Notes: a model not told the origin generated them from the letters alone. Positions 1-9,842 are shown, counted from the stretch's first letter. The stretch is 21,143 bases of DNA from Paramacrobiotus richtersi (GCA_034698045.1 JAQGAU010001148.1:1-21143), one strand, 5' to 3'. Numbers and translations are program-made.

Positions 1-2
1 TT

Positions 3-512
3 GCGACTGCTAATGTGAACACGCAGCTGGACTTGGACTATATTGAGATCATGGACGACCTGTCATCCTACGAGCCCGCAAAATTCTCTGGACTGCTGAT
101 GCGACGATTCCACCCTTACAAAGCGCATTGTCAAATGTACAGGACGGGCAAGATTACCGTAAACGGAGCCCGAACACTGGACCAAGCCAAAAGATTAGCA
201 GTGCGCTACTGCAGTACCCTCAAAAGGATAGGATTCAAAAACGCTCGACTTAGTGACTTTAAGGTAGTTAATATCGTGGCTACTTTTAGCCTGGGTGTCA
301 GCGTTGATCTTGAATCTTTGTATACGAAGACGGCCCGGACGGTCTACGATCCTTTACGCTTTCCTGGGCTGAATGTGCGCACTGCAGTTGGTTGTACTGC
401 GGTTATCTTTCGTTCTGGTAAGGTGAATCTGTTGGGTGCAAAATCTCTTGATGCTTTGCAAACTGCTGAATCAGAAGTTCGTTCGATGATTAATAAAGCT
501 TTCGAGCACTAG
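3..512 (+). CDS. TATA-binding-protein family protein, 5' truncated by the window edge
   Basis: The open frame runs from the left edge to TAG at 510-512, and 169 residues are visible. They form the two-fold repeated saddle of the TBP family. Repeat 1 begins at ATANVNTQLDLDY and contains SYEPAKFSGLLMRR, MYRTGKITVNGA and LKRIGF. Repeat 2 begins at DFKVVNIVATFSLG and contains YDPLRFPGLNVR, AVIFRSGKVNLLGAKS and a final helix. The family binds core promoters and nucleates Pol I, II or III initiation. Of the four DNA-intercalating phenylalanines known in TBP, three positions look kept (LKRIGF, LRFPG, VIFRSG) and the repeat 1 one reads Tyr (QMYRTGK). The protein is clearly diverged from canonical TBP, so a TBP paralogue or TRF-type factor is as likely as TBP itself. 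The true start and probably a variable N-terminus lie upstream; GTG at 15 is internal. No intron interrupts the visible part. Confidence 0.88.
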   Translation, partial: ATANVNTQLDLDYIEIMDDLSSYEPAKFSGLLMRRFHPYKAHCQMYRTGKITVNGARTLDQAKRLAVRYCSTLKRIGFKNARLSDFKVVNIVATFSLGVSVDLESLYTKTARTVYDPLRFPGLNVRTAVGCTAVIFRSGKVNLLGAKSLDALQTAESEVRSMINKAFEH

Positions 513-540
513 AACTGTTTGTTGATTGTGTGGTCCAGTA

Positions 541-668
541 AAGTTGGCTCAATGGTTAAGCACTTCGGACACTGCGGAACAGGACTGCAAGCAAGTCTAT
601 CTACACAGTGTGCTTGCAGTCCTGGTCCGATGTAACCGGGTTCGATTCATCAACTTGCCACATTTTTT
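541..668 (+). ncRNA. tRNA-like Pol III-type unit with a long perfect hairpin
   Basis: A box A match (TGGCTCAATGG, 545-555) and a box B match (GGGTTCGATTC, 638-648) are followed by a run of six T at 663-668, the usual Pol III stop. AAGTTG (541-546) can pair with CAACTT (651-656), which is followed by GCCA, like a tRNA acceptor end. D-arm-like pairing GCT/AGC is present. Between the boxes lies a strong hairpin: a 14-bp perfect stem (580-593 with 611-624) with a 17-nt loop, set on a 6-bp stem (565-570 with 625-630), with nine unpaired bases on the 5' side. No normal anticodon loop can be drawn, because U33 is missing, and the T-stem pairs poorly. It is therefore not a standard tRNA. It could be a tRNA-derived small RNA gene, a SINE head or a decayed intron-containing tRNA. 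Expression is inferred only. Confidence 0.45.
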
Positions 669-947
669 GTTTTGTCCTCCCAAGGATTCTGATTGCACCA
701 GCAGAGAATGCCTTAACCTCTTTTTGACTAATGAATTATAATGCTCTAATTAACTTCATACGTGACATGTGATGTCAGCGCTTACTCCACCCACGACTCA
801 GGCGATAGGCCACACCTCTTAATTAATACGTGAACCACCGTTGGTTCTATTTACTTAGGCTCAGAGATCACCACAGTCAGTCGTCACATTTCTAAAAGCT
901 CAGCAGTACTCTTGCTAGACATATTTAAAAAACTGCACACGAAAACT
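669..947. other. intergenic spacer, presumed promoter of the next gene
   Basis: No coding signal. The stretch separates the tRNA-like unit from the ATG at 948 and should contain that gene's promoter. A TATA-like ATATTTAAAA sits at 921-930, close to the ATG, so it is a weak candidate. No clear polyadenylation signal for the TBP-family gene was found here. Confidence 0.4.
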
Positions 948-1480
948 ATGGCGAACCGTAAAACCTTTCCCGGGTTCTGTCAGTGGCGACTTGCTTATCA
1001 GTGTGGAGGGGACTCAATTGATGGGCCGATGCCCAAGTGCGGAACTCCATATCGTGATTTCGCACAGGACTATGCTGCCCATTACGTCGACTGTACCAGC
1101 GGTAAGTAAGAAAACTGTCTTCAGCTAACACATGCTTATGGTTTGCTGTCCTTGTAGCTGAGTACTATCTGCGGATTGTCAAACAACCAAACTACCGCTC
1201 GGTTGCCATCCTGTCTCCGGACAAAGTTGGTGCGGATTCCAGGATCGTACCACAGGCCGAGGTGGCTAAAGTTGTAGAGAACGCTGTGAAGACTGGCCTT
1301 CCGATCTACGTTTGTAAATGTGTGGTGCGACAAGATGCAATCTCTAGAATTCTGTTTAGAGGGGATAACTGTACTTCGCAAGAAGTTGATTTACGCATGA
1401 CGGAGGGAACCTTCTGTTTTACTAGAAAACGTTTGACTATGCCTAAACGCAGTTCACCTGTCACCTCTGATACAGAATAA
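948..1480 (+). CDS. uncharacterised 158-aa cysteine-containing protein, two exons
   Basis: Exon 1 is 948-1101, ending AGC G before gtaagt. The intron is 1102-1157, ending cttgtag. Exon 2 is 1158-1480, ending TAA. The join restores one frame of 158 residues. I do not recognise the family. Visible traits are eight cysteines (four in the first 50 residues, then VCKC, DNC and TFC), no signal peptide or membrane segment, a central alanine/valine-rich helix-like stretch (AEVAKVVENAV), and a basic Ser/Thr-rich tail ending TSDTE. The ATG at 948 is the first in frame. Codon use, the 56-bp intron and the absence of internal stops argue for a real gene. A lineage-restricted small protein is the best description. 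Confidence 0.7.
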
Positions 1481-1540
1481 ACAACAAACTTTTGTTTAAG
1501 CTGTGTGACGTAAATCAAGTTCCGATTAATTATCATCGTA

Positions 1541-1548
1541 TGACGTCA
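1541..1548. promoter_or_regulatory. CRE-like palindrome TGACGTCA
   Basis: A perfect 8-bp CREB/ATF consensus site lies 61 bp past the stop of the 158-aa gene and upstream of the dioxygenase remnant. Function is inferred only; an 8-mer can occur by chance. Confidence 0.2.
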
Positions 1549-1566
1549 GCACATAGTGTATTAAGC

Positions 1567-1572
1567 AATAAA
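1567..1572 (+). terminator. AATAAA polyadenylation signal of the 158-aa gene
   Basis: The canonical hexamer lies 87 bp beyond the stop at 1480. Two more AATAAA hexamers follow (about 1679 and 1702), so the exact 3' end is uncertain. Confidence 0.4.
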
Positions 1573-1813
1573 CTGCTACATCCTTTTGTATAGTATTACA
1601 ATATGTGCGCACATGTTACACATACGTACGCGATTAACAGCGGCTCAAACGTGTTCAGACATGAATCTACCGCCCGTCAATAAAACATGTTCAAACTCGA
1701 AATAAATGTGCGTTGTCACGTTTCAGCTACACGGTCTGCCTAACTACTGGTATCATATGTTCTTAACTACTGAATGCGAGATAAATTCATAATTGTCTTT
1801 TTTTCTGATGAAG

Positions 1814-2460
1814 TTCTGTCGGATCAAAATCATTACCGGCGACGATGGGTATTATTCCATTTCAACGGTCATTCCTGGGCGGTATGAGATTCTGGCCGGT
1901 TGGAGGCCCGCCCATATACACTTTCGCATTTTCCAATTGGACGCGTATAATAAACCGGTCGGGACGGATTTCGTTACGCAAGTCTATTTTAATTATGGTA
2001 AGAGATACTGGGAATGTTTCCCAATGGCGAGAATGAAGTATTATACAGCAAAATCCCGGAATTTTGAATAAAAAACAAATAAATAAACAGTGTTTCATCA
2101 TATAATAAAATAAAAATAAAACAGGGAAAGATGTGACTTGAGATTAAATTTTTAAAAAATCAAACAATTTTCTATATTTTAAACAAATGTTTTCAAATTT
2201 TAAAAATTTGTTTTGAAAATTTTCTGCATTTTACCCAGTGGTTTTCATGTTCTTTTGTAAGCCGCTGACGTAATTGTTTCGAGATCATGTTTTCCATGTT
2301 TCCGGTCGATCAATAAAACACTTTCTCTCTACGAACAGATATGTTCAGGCCAACCGACACCTGCCCGATTTGTGATGCTATGGATCCAACGAAAACTGTC
2401 ACCTTTGACAACACGGGTGATTTCAAGACATTCGTGGGAAAACTGGACTTTGTGATTTAA
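1814..2460 (+). pseudogene. intradiol ring-cleavage dioxygenase, C-terminal two exons only
   Basis: Exon 1814-1997 follows a pyrimidine-rich acceptor and ends TAT G before gtaaga. Exon 2339-2460 follows acgaacag and ends TAA. Joined, they give about 102 residues in one frame. Family hallmarks are GDDGYYSISTVIPGRYEI, then WRPAHIHFRI and VTQVYF, then a Cys/DPTKTV segment and a terminal GKLDFVI. Intradiol enzymes open catechol-type rings with Fe(III) held by two Tyr and two His. The second Tyr (PGRY), both His (AHIH) and the conserved Arg (WRP) are present. The first Tyr ligand and the whole N-terminal half should lie upstream, but only about 330 bp separate this fragment from the intact gene ending at 1480, and nothing matching is there. 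It is most simply a 5'-truncated gene; distant or trans-placed 5' exons are the alternative. The exons themselves carry no stop or frameshift, so truncation is recent or the fragment is still used. Confidence 0.7.
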
Positions 2461-2982
2461 AAATTCATGTATAATTTGCGCAATTTAATTTGTCTTTTGT
2501 ATGATGAAAAATGATTCGCATCTAACTTGTAAATTGTACTTGGTACTAAAACGGATTTTCTGCACAGTATAATGTATAGAATCATCATCAGGGAAACTGT
2601 GGTCAAAAGTGTCCGCTGTGAGAAATAAAAAATATAAACAGTATAACTACAAAATTAAAATTAGAATTGTACGTCGACTTGTGTCCGGAACGGCTTGCCA
2701 TAACTCAGCCCCTTGGTTCTGATTAACGTGCTTTTTCTGATTCTGGATTGTTTTCGCTGGATTCTGCCAATTCGTGAAAAAGACTTTGGAACACTTGCAT
2801 ATATACTAAAAACTTAATCAAGCCTGTATTTACACAAATTTGTACATTTGTGAATGTTTGAGTGCTAGTTCTGGCCATGGGTGTCTTTGGCGCATTTGCA
2901 GCTGTTTGTCGTCATCGCGGATCGGTTTAGCACGCGGATGGCTTGATTTCTCATTGCTGCATCAACGGGACATTAATTCGTC
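2461..2982. other. intergenic region and ITFG2 5' leader with a short upstream ORF
   Basis: AT-rich spacer with no long coding frame. The last 110 bp before the ITFG2 ATG hold an upstream ATG at 2877 opening a 17-codon frame that stops at 2930, before the main start. If the transcript begins upstream of 2877, this uORF could dampen ITFG2 translation. The TTTGCAG inside it could instead be a splice acceptor of a leader intron. Confidence 0.3.
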
Positions 2983-5900
2983 ATGGCGTCCAGTCCGGAG
3001 ATTCTTCTGACGACCCCCTTAACCAAATGGTTGGAGCTGGAGTTTTGCGAACCTGCCACGGTGTATCCGAATGCTATGACGTTTGCTGATGCGGATAATG
3101 ACGGCGTAAGAAATTCTCAATTTTCTCTTGGTTCTTTTGTCATTTATTATTTTCTGAACCGTTTCTTTTGCGCAACAGCATAGATTAAATGTTTTACCAA
3201 TTCTGAATACCATTTCTTAATCGTAAAATATTTCTAATAAATTTCTCGGATTTTTATTAATTTTTAATTTTGTTTTACATGTTTTTTGACAATTTTTCGT
3301 TTTATTGATGTTGCGTGCTGTGTCGTGTGTAGATGTCGGAATTCCTGGCCGGATCGATCCAGGGTGATCTGTTTATTTTCAAGGGATTAACGGCGAAATA
3401 CTGGAAAAGATCGTCAGGATTGGGAATGGTAAGTCATGCAGTAAATACGCATGGCGAAATAGGCCAAATTAATACCGTTAAAACTAAAAAGAGTAATTAA
3501 TCGCAGATCAGCTGGAAAAGTTTTTGTAGATGCCTCCGGCGCTCCGCACGGCGGCTGGCTTATCAACAGAATGAAAAAACGGCAAAGCGTTGTTCATGAA
3601 TTGTAGCTCCTGTATGTGTTTGTTTTGTTTGTTCGCTCTGATTGTTTTTCTGACCGAGTCGTAAGTTAGTGCGCTTTATTAGTGAATGATTGTTTTAGTG
3701 ATAAATTAAACTATTTTTGCAGATCAGTGTTGTGGGAGCGGGGGATATAATGCAAAAGAAGAAGAATGTGATTTATGTCGTTACCGGAGAAGGAACGTTG
3801 TATACGTTCTTTATCACACCCACCAACATGGCACACGCTCTACATCGCGAAGAGGTACAGTCACGTAATTCGTACAAGAAATCACATTTTTATTAATAAT
3901 AATTAATAATAAAAAACATTAATTTTTATTTAGTAGGAAAATATAATAATAAATGAATATAATTTTAGCAGTATAATTAAGATCATTACAATAAAAATGT
4001 TAACAGAAATAAATTAATTATCGGATGGTTGTTTCTGCATTTTTTCCGCTGTTTGTTATGGTATTATTTGGTTTTAGGACAGCGGAAAATCCCGAGAAGC
4101 CATGGTGCGGTCGCGTAGCAGTATTGAGCCGTCGTTTACGCAGAAAATTCCTCCTAATATTGTCATGTCAGTATTATCCGATATTGGTACGTTATACTGC
4201 TTCCGTACAATTCTGGATCAGTATTTCAATGTCGTAAATTATTTTCCATTTTTGGAATGAAGTGGGGTTGGTTGTTTTCCCGGTTGTGCTTTTTATTCGA
4301 ATTTTATCTCTTTTCCGTATGTTACAGAAAAATAAAGTTGGAAAATAAGCAGTTTATTTTATAACGCTACTCGTTTTTTCGTTTCGGTTTTTTTTAGTTA
4401 TGAGATATTTCTTTTAATTTTTTCTTACTTGGAGAATGTGTGGATTGCCTCGTTATCCATTGGGATGTTAATCAAAATAAAAAAACAGTCATAATGAACA
4501 ATTGTCATAAGAAATATTTCGTGTTTTTTTTCGGATGTATTGTTACCGAAACGACAGTTGTTTCTCCTGCAGACGGCGATGGATATCCTGAGATTTTATT
4601 TGGTATGACGGACCGTGTGGTGCGCTCGTTCAAGTGGGTGGAATCGCCGGTGAGTTGTAATATTCAGAGAACATAATAACTTTATTCACGTCACGATTTG
4701 GCACATGTAGAAAAGTGTGAAATCGTAGTATAGTGGCTGATGTACCTCTGTCTACCGTTGGTTCATATTAGGCTGCACTCTGTATGGCATACAGTTGTTG
4801 AGAGACTTTATATAGAAGATTAATTTACTTTTTTTTAAAGATTATTTCACCTTTTGTAAGATTAAATTACCTCTTTTGCCATGTTATGGTAAGGCAGATA
4901 TTCTGCCGTGAGTGCTTAAGCTCGACTAATTAAATTCGATGAATAAAATCATAATTATGTTAGTTAAAACGGGAGGATTCGGAATAAATAACTCAATGTA
5001 TACAGAAAATAGTTAGGCTCTAAACTGAATTATTATGGCCCGTGGGTCATAATTTATAAAAGTTATAGACTGTAAACGTACAATTGTAGAGTGATCTTTG
5101 CCGAATCCGTCATAAAATGCAAAAATACGCTAACTAAAAATCAGATGGAAATAGAATGGATAATGTACATTACACATATTTCACTGCGTGATAGACAAAG
5201 TTAGTTATTTATGTAGTGTGAATTCACGGTAGTGTGGCTTTTTCGTACCATATTGTTCAGGCTGTCCTTTTTCTTACAATATTTATTCGGCAAAAGCCCA
5301 AATACCATGTTCAGTGGTTCACACAATAAAATGTTCAAAAATTAAATGAAAAATTTGTCCCAATTAGCTCGCGACGGAACAGTAGCCAAAATCAAACTGA
5401 CATTGCCGCGCATAATTTCCACGCTGAAACAGAAAACAAGTCGATCTTCTTACAATTATAGATATCACGAAAAATTAATATTAGAAAAATTATTGTAATT
5501 AGAAAATTAAAATTATAAAATTATTGTTATGATCGTTTGTGTTATTCTTTTTATTCAAATTAATTCCTGAATAGTGAAACATACAGTTTGTGAAGAATAA
5601 CTGTCAATTCACATCTGTCTGCTTTGTTTTCTATCATTTTCCAGTCTGGCTTAATTTAATTGTTTTGATATTCTTCCTGTTCCTGACTCGTGTTCCTTCC
5701 ACGATTAGGCCGGTCCCGGCGGCGCCACCAGCGGCGCCTTCATCACGCTGAACAAGTGGGAGTTTGCCGGGCAGATCGGCAACCTCTCGGCCACGTTAAG
5801 CGAGGGCACTGCACAGATCCTAGTCAGTCAACCCGGCGGGAGTTGTTGCCGCCTGAAGGCCAGTCCTATCCGACAGGAACCGGTGCTGGAGATTAACTTT

Positions 5901-8013
5901 GAACCCCCGGTGTACCACAGTCCGGCGTTGTCGCGCCTCCGCAATCCCATGATGATCGCGCACGTGCTGGGCGGGGTGTCGTTCAAGGACCCCCAGGGGG
6001 CGGGGAAGGGGGACAAGGGGATGGTGGAGAGCGGGAGGAATATCTATGCCATGTGCGCTTTCGATGGTATGTCGCTGTGCATGTGTAAATGAAAAAAACC
6101 ATACAAAAAATGAGGAAAAAGACAGTGAATTCAGTGAAAGACAGACAGATACACAGATGTATGTCTGGTACATCTGGTTGTGTTGTTGTATAGATTGCAC
6201 AGCTACAGTGCAGCCTGGATGGTATCAGTCGTACAGGAGTTACTAATGGCTAATGTCGGAGATGGCGTATTTTATATTATTTTTTTATGCTTAATATTAT
6301 GCAATAATTAATTTTTTAAATAATGTAAATAAAGTCAATAAATTATATTGGTAGTTACATACAACGGCAATGAGTTCGATTGCTTCCCGGTTAGTTGTTT
6401 ACTGTCAGGTGCTGGAATTGCCACCCAGTCGTAATCAGGAACATTTGTCTTCTTTTCAATAAAACTAGCATGTCCAGCATACTTTTACATGTGCCATGAA
6501 TTTGTCTGCGGAAATTTTCTCTCGCATATATTGCCCGTGACTTGTTTCAACGCGAGCAGGCAGTTGGTGTCCAGCAAAATGTCGAGAACTCGTAGTACAG
6601 TGGCTGGTACTGATGCAGCTAAGTCAGTGTTCAGTCAGCGCTTCACCACTCGGGCGAAGGTCACCTGTTTGGCTGAATAAGTCTTAAATTGCTTAAACAC
6701 TTTTTCTTATTCTTTGTTTTGTACTGTTTGTTTTTGTTGTTGCAGGAACTGTGATGGTATGCAACGAAGACACGGTGTTATGGGAGCATCAAGCCCAAGA
6801 GCATCCCATTGCCATCCAAGCGCTTCCGCTGCGGGTACAGTGTGTTTTGTTTCGAATGCATCAGTGCATTTGTTTTTTTAGAACTTTAGAAGCGGAACTT
6901 GGTATTATAATTTTATAATTAAAATTCAGGAAACTAATCTTATGTTTAAAATTTAGCATTTCTCACAGGATGTCTTAGAATTTGATAAGGCAGATTTATT
7001 ACTTTTAAAGCTACTAAAATCTGTTAACAAAACTCACTGAAAAGAATTTAGTACTGAAAATTTTAAAGGTTATTACCAGAATTTAACGAGAATAATTTGT
7101 TGATACATTTTTTTCGTTTTTTTCATTTTACTTTGTTGGAAGTGGAACTATACACTTTTACCCGTTGCAGGATGAATTTGTGATAGCGACGAGTTCCGGT
7201 GCGGTGTACGTGTTCAACGACAGGAAGAAGATGATCAAACTCCTGACATCCGAACCCATGAATGGCTTTGCTTGCGGTAAGAGTTATTTTTGTTATTTAT
7301 TAGTAATTTTGTGATTTATTATTAGTAAACTGGATTTTTCCTTCCTTTAAATGCTTTGGAGATTGATATGGTAATAAATAATAATTTAAAATTAATTTAA
7401 TTTAAAATTATTTTAGTTTATTATTTTATTATTTATTACGTATTTTGTTTAGACTGCGATATCAAATCAGCACTTGTTCAGAGTATGCCTTCAGTATACT
7501 GTGTCTGATTTATCTGTCGGCTGTAATTGGTGCTGATCTCACGATTCTCTTCAAGTATCATTAATCTGATGCATATTATTTTGTAGTTTTTTCTTTTACG
7601 AATTGAAAAATGTTGCCGTAAAAAATTTTTAAATAATTTAGTTTTGGAATTTCTGACCATTATTTGTAATAATATTATGCGATATTTATGAATTGATTTT
7701 GAATTTGAGGGAAAATACAATTGTTTTTGTTTGGTTTTAAAGTCATAGAACAGCCGGAATAAAATGTGATGAGGAAGAAAATATACGAAGATGTTGTTAA
7801 ATGGGAAAAGTTGTCTGAAACCGTAATTAAAATGGCTTTTTTTCGACAGGTTCTTATGGCGTGATCTCGCGTGCCGGCGAGCATTTGAATACATGTGCAT
7901 TTGCCACGATTTGCAGCGGTGGACGGGTGATTATTTATTACGGCTTGGATATTCCCTGTTTATCGAATATTCCCTCATTTTGGCGACGGCCGAAGAAAGA
8001 GGAGAAAAACTGA
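2983..8013 (+). CDS. ITFG2: ITFG2, KICSTOR complex subunit, complete in nine exons
   Basis: Exons: 2983-3105, 3333-3428, 3723-3854, 4078-4186, 4573-4649, 5709-6066, 6746-6834, 7171-7276, 7850-8013. All junctions are GT/AG and in phase. The product is 417 aa against about 447 in human. It matches ITFG2 throughout: an N-terminal ADADNDG FG-GAP-like repeat, SDIDGDGYPEI across the exon 4/5 junction, TDRVVRSFKW, SQPGGSCCRL, YAMCAFDGTVMV, and a terminal YYGLD strand with a lysine/glutamate tail. ITFG2 is a beta-propeller protein. In mammals it joins KPTN, SZT2 and KICS2 as KICSTOR, which holds GATOR1 on the lysosome to switch mTORC1 off during amino acid or glucose shortage. Exon 6 is long and strikingly GC-rich beside AT-rich introns. 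Introns 5 (1059 bp) and 6 (679 bp) carry box-A repeats. The start is the first ATG in frame and aligns with the family N-terminus. A decayed second copy of the 3' half lies at 13.3-14.0 kb. Confidence 0.92.
4724..4740 (+). repeat. box-A repeat core, ITFG2 intron 5
   Basis: CGTAGTATAGTGGCTGA, close to the box A of tRNA-Asp/Val. A weak box-B-like GGTTCATATTA lies about 35 bp downstream (near 4760), closer to real tRNA spacing than in the other copies. Confidence 0.5.
5228..5239 (+). repeat. degenerate box-A repeat core, ITFG2 intron 5
   Basis: GGTAGTGTGGCT, shortened by about two bases against the family core. No downstream partner segment was recognised. Confidence 0.25.
6591..6685 (+). repeat. 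box-A repeat, near full length, ITFG2 intron 6
   Basis: Starts CGTAGTACAGTGGCTG and ends with GTTTGGCTGAATAAGTCTT, matching the 3' segment of the copies at 12164 and 17856. Its paralogue lies at 13291 in the ITFG2 relic, where the downstream CGGCGAAGGTCAC segment is also shared. This repeat therefore predates the local duplication. Confidence 0.6.
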
Positions 8014-8201
8014 AAAAAATGTCTTGATTTTATGATGATTTTATTGTTTTTTATTCGCGTTTTGTTTTGTTTACCCGAATCGAAACATTTCTCAAAGCTT
8101 TAATTATAAACGTTGAAATGTTTAATTTATTGTTTTTACTGTTGAATACATTTATAAACCTGGGCAGATTGGTGTGTTTTAGCCGGGTCAGTGTGGAGGA
8201 A

Positions 8202-8217
8202 CGTAGCACAGTGGCGC
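8202..8217 (+). repeat. box-A repeat core downstream of ITFG2
   Basis: CGTAGCACAGTGGCGC, two changes from the commoner core. It is followed by a stretch with AACCGGGAAAAATTT, but no clear box B. Confidence 0.4.
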
Positions 8218-9000
8218 AAACGAGAACCGGGAAAAATTTACCAGCAGGTTCCGCAAAACATAACCAGTACAAAAAATGATACAAAACGCTTAACAGATTT
8301 ACTTTTCGTTTTTATATAATCCGAGATATGCATATTTGTCGATCGGTCTTCTTTCTCGCCGAAACAGATGTGGCTGGAGGAAGAGTCATCATGATACGTA
8401 TTCTCATACTGCGACTGAATAAATATACCCGTCTCACTCGCACTATGGTATCCTGCAGCATTATACGAAAAAAAATAGAGAAACGAACGGGATTGTCCGC
8501 TCAATGAAAAAAGGAAAATTAGGCTTACATACAATAAAAAAAGTTAAACAGCTTTATTGCGACTGCTTTGCATGCTCTGTCCAATGGAAAAACAATCGAG
8601 AAGTTATCTTGCTTCTGTGATTTTTAAAAATTCCTGATTGACTCATGTGCAAACTTAGCGTTGTGGTCTACGGCGGTTAACTCATTGGGCTTTTACTGGT
8701 AGTGCATGCCAGAGCAAAATATTTTAAACGTGCGATATTTGTTTATTCCAAGATATTTGCAAAGGTCAAGAAATCCATGGCTTTTGAGGCGAAACGAAGG
8801 GAAATAAGTTCGTACAATTTCAGCTGCCTTTTTTCTGGGGGGTATTTTACATGCCGTGGTGCATTTTCAGCCAGTACATTTTACGTATAACACACTCGCT
8901 AACTGTAAAAAAAACTAAATTTTTATTAATAAGAATATTAAATGTTTGTCTGATATGTTGGACAAGGTGCATGCGCTAAGGACCAATTCAGTGCCCGATT

Positions 9001-9020
9001 TTAGCCACTGTTCTACGTTG
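9001..9020 (-). repeat. box-A repeat core, minus strand
   Basis: On the minus strand it reads CAACGTAGAACAGTGGCTAA. Together with flanking TTTGCATG sequence it is the counterpart of the copy at 15517-15533 in BCAS3 intron 1. Confidence 0.5.
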
Positions 9021-9080
9021 TTTGCATGTTGTAGTGCAATTAAAGTACAATCGTGTAAAAATAGTCGGTTCAGTTTTTGC

Positions 9081-9701
9081 TCAACAAAATAAAACGGTCG
9101 CCACTGTACGGCATGCCCAGATAGAAGTGTTGTCATAGCTGCCGGAAGTGCTCACGGTGAATGTGCGGAATTTGCGCTGGACCAGCAAGTGTGCGGCGAC
9201 AATTGAGTTCAATGTGGGAATTATCGTGAAATTCACCAGCGATATAGATATCAGTGTGAAAAGAGATTTACTATTCCTGATTTCCGGTGTAGTTGGAGCT
9301 ACCACAGCACTTACCACAGCAAAGCGCTGCACGGATAGTTCGTGCCGCAGTTTATAGGAAGCCGGTGGCTTCAATTCCTTCAAAAGAGCAGTTTGAAAGA
9401 AAACCAACAGTTCCAGAAGCGAAACAATGATTGGCACAACATTAAAGCTGTTCAGACGGTTGACACCGGAGTATACGTACCTAAGAACATGTGCAGTGAA
9501 CTAGCCATATTTATTCAGACAACGCAGTAGACTTCAAGGAAAGGTCAAGCATACCCACAGCACGCACCAACTCATAAATGTATTTAGAAGAAACGATAAA
9601 AAAACGCAGATAAGCAAAATGTCACAGGTGTGATTTGCACAAAACGTCCAGTAAACGGCCTTGAAACGAAAAATCTTGCGAAAAAGATGGTCATAGCCAC
9701 C
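9081..9701 (-). pseudogene. possible multi-pass membrane protein fragment, unassigned
   Basis: Two open minus-strand stretches are rich in hydrophobic segments. The first, 9701-9535, follows an acceptor-like gtag and includes DILLICVFLSFLLNTFMSW. The second, about 9485-9081, has NVVPIIVSLLELLVFF and LFTLISISLVNFTII, followed by PTLNSIVA and a basic QRKFRTF. The end of the last segment faintly resembles the TM7/NPxxY region of rhodopsin-like 7TM receptors, but the NPxxY motif itself is not there. A donor-like GTAAGT lies inside the second stretch. I could not join the pieces into one gene: the fragments end in stops and no start is evident. It is either a decayed receptor-like gene or AT-rich noise with hydrophobic bias. 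It sits where intron 1 of the BCAS3 relic would be expected. Confidence 0.28.
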
Positions 9702-9842
9702 CTACTTTCTTATCGAAAAAATTTACCGAAGGAACGATCCGGAAAACAAAGACAAGCAGAAACAGCAGCATGATAACCATCTACAATGAACGTTCCAAAA
9801 AATGCCAATTCAAACGCAAAAGCAAATGTTATCTGTTGTCCA
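9702..9842. other. spacer between two minus-strand coding-like blocks
   Basis: On the minus strand a short frame with MLLFLLVFVFRIVPS opens near 9770 and stops after about 26 codons. It might be another exon of the membrane-type fragment. No valid splice path to either neighbour was found. Confidence 0.2.

Larger units (their letters stand above)
8014..9080. other. ITFG2 3' flank with relics shared with the second unit
   Basis: No convincing gene. Segments near 8285-8305 (CTTAACAGATTTACTTTTCG) and 8497-8510 (GGATTGTCCGCT) reappear near 14158-14178 and 14329-14340. The block at 8995-9035 reappears at 15511-15551 inside BCAS3 intron 1. These shared blocks keep the same order in both places. 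Confidence 0.5.

Noticed and set aside
580-624. microRNA precursor
   Set aside because: The perfect stem is only 14 bp on a 6-bp stem interrupted by a 9-nt bulge, shorter than a usual animal pre-miRNA. The box A/B context fits a Pol III unit better.
526-741. 71-aa plus-strand open frame
   Set aside because: It lies across the tRNA-like hairpin unit; its length is unremarkable and its composition is dictated by the stem-loop.
5820-6200. 126-aa minus-strand frame
   Set aside because: It is the antisense shadow of the GC-rich ITFG2 exon 6, whose plus-strand frame matches the family.
7376-7412. near-palindromic AATAATTTAAAATTA sequence as a possible regulatory or mobile-element end
   Set aside because: It is pure A/T in an AT-rich intron; such palindromes arise easily by chance and no partner end was found.
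7478-7900. 140-aa minus-strand frame
   Set aside because: It overlaps ITFG2 intron 8 and exon 9 in antisense. It is Asn/Lys/Phe-rich as expected from AT-rich DNA and has no recognisable domain.
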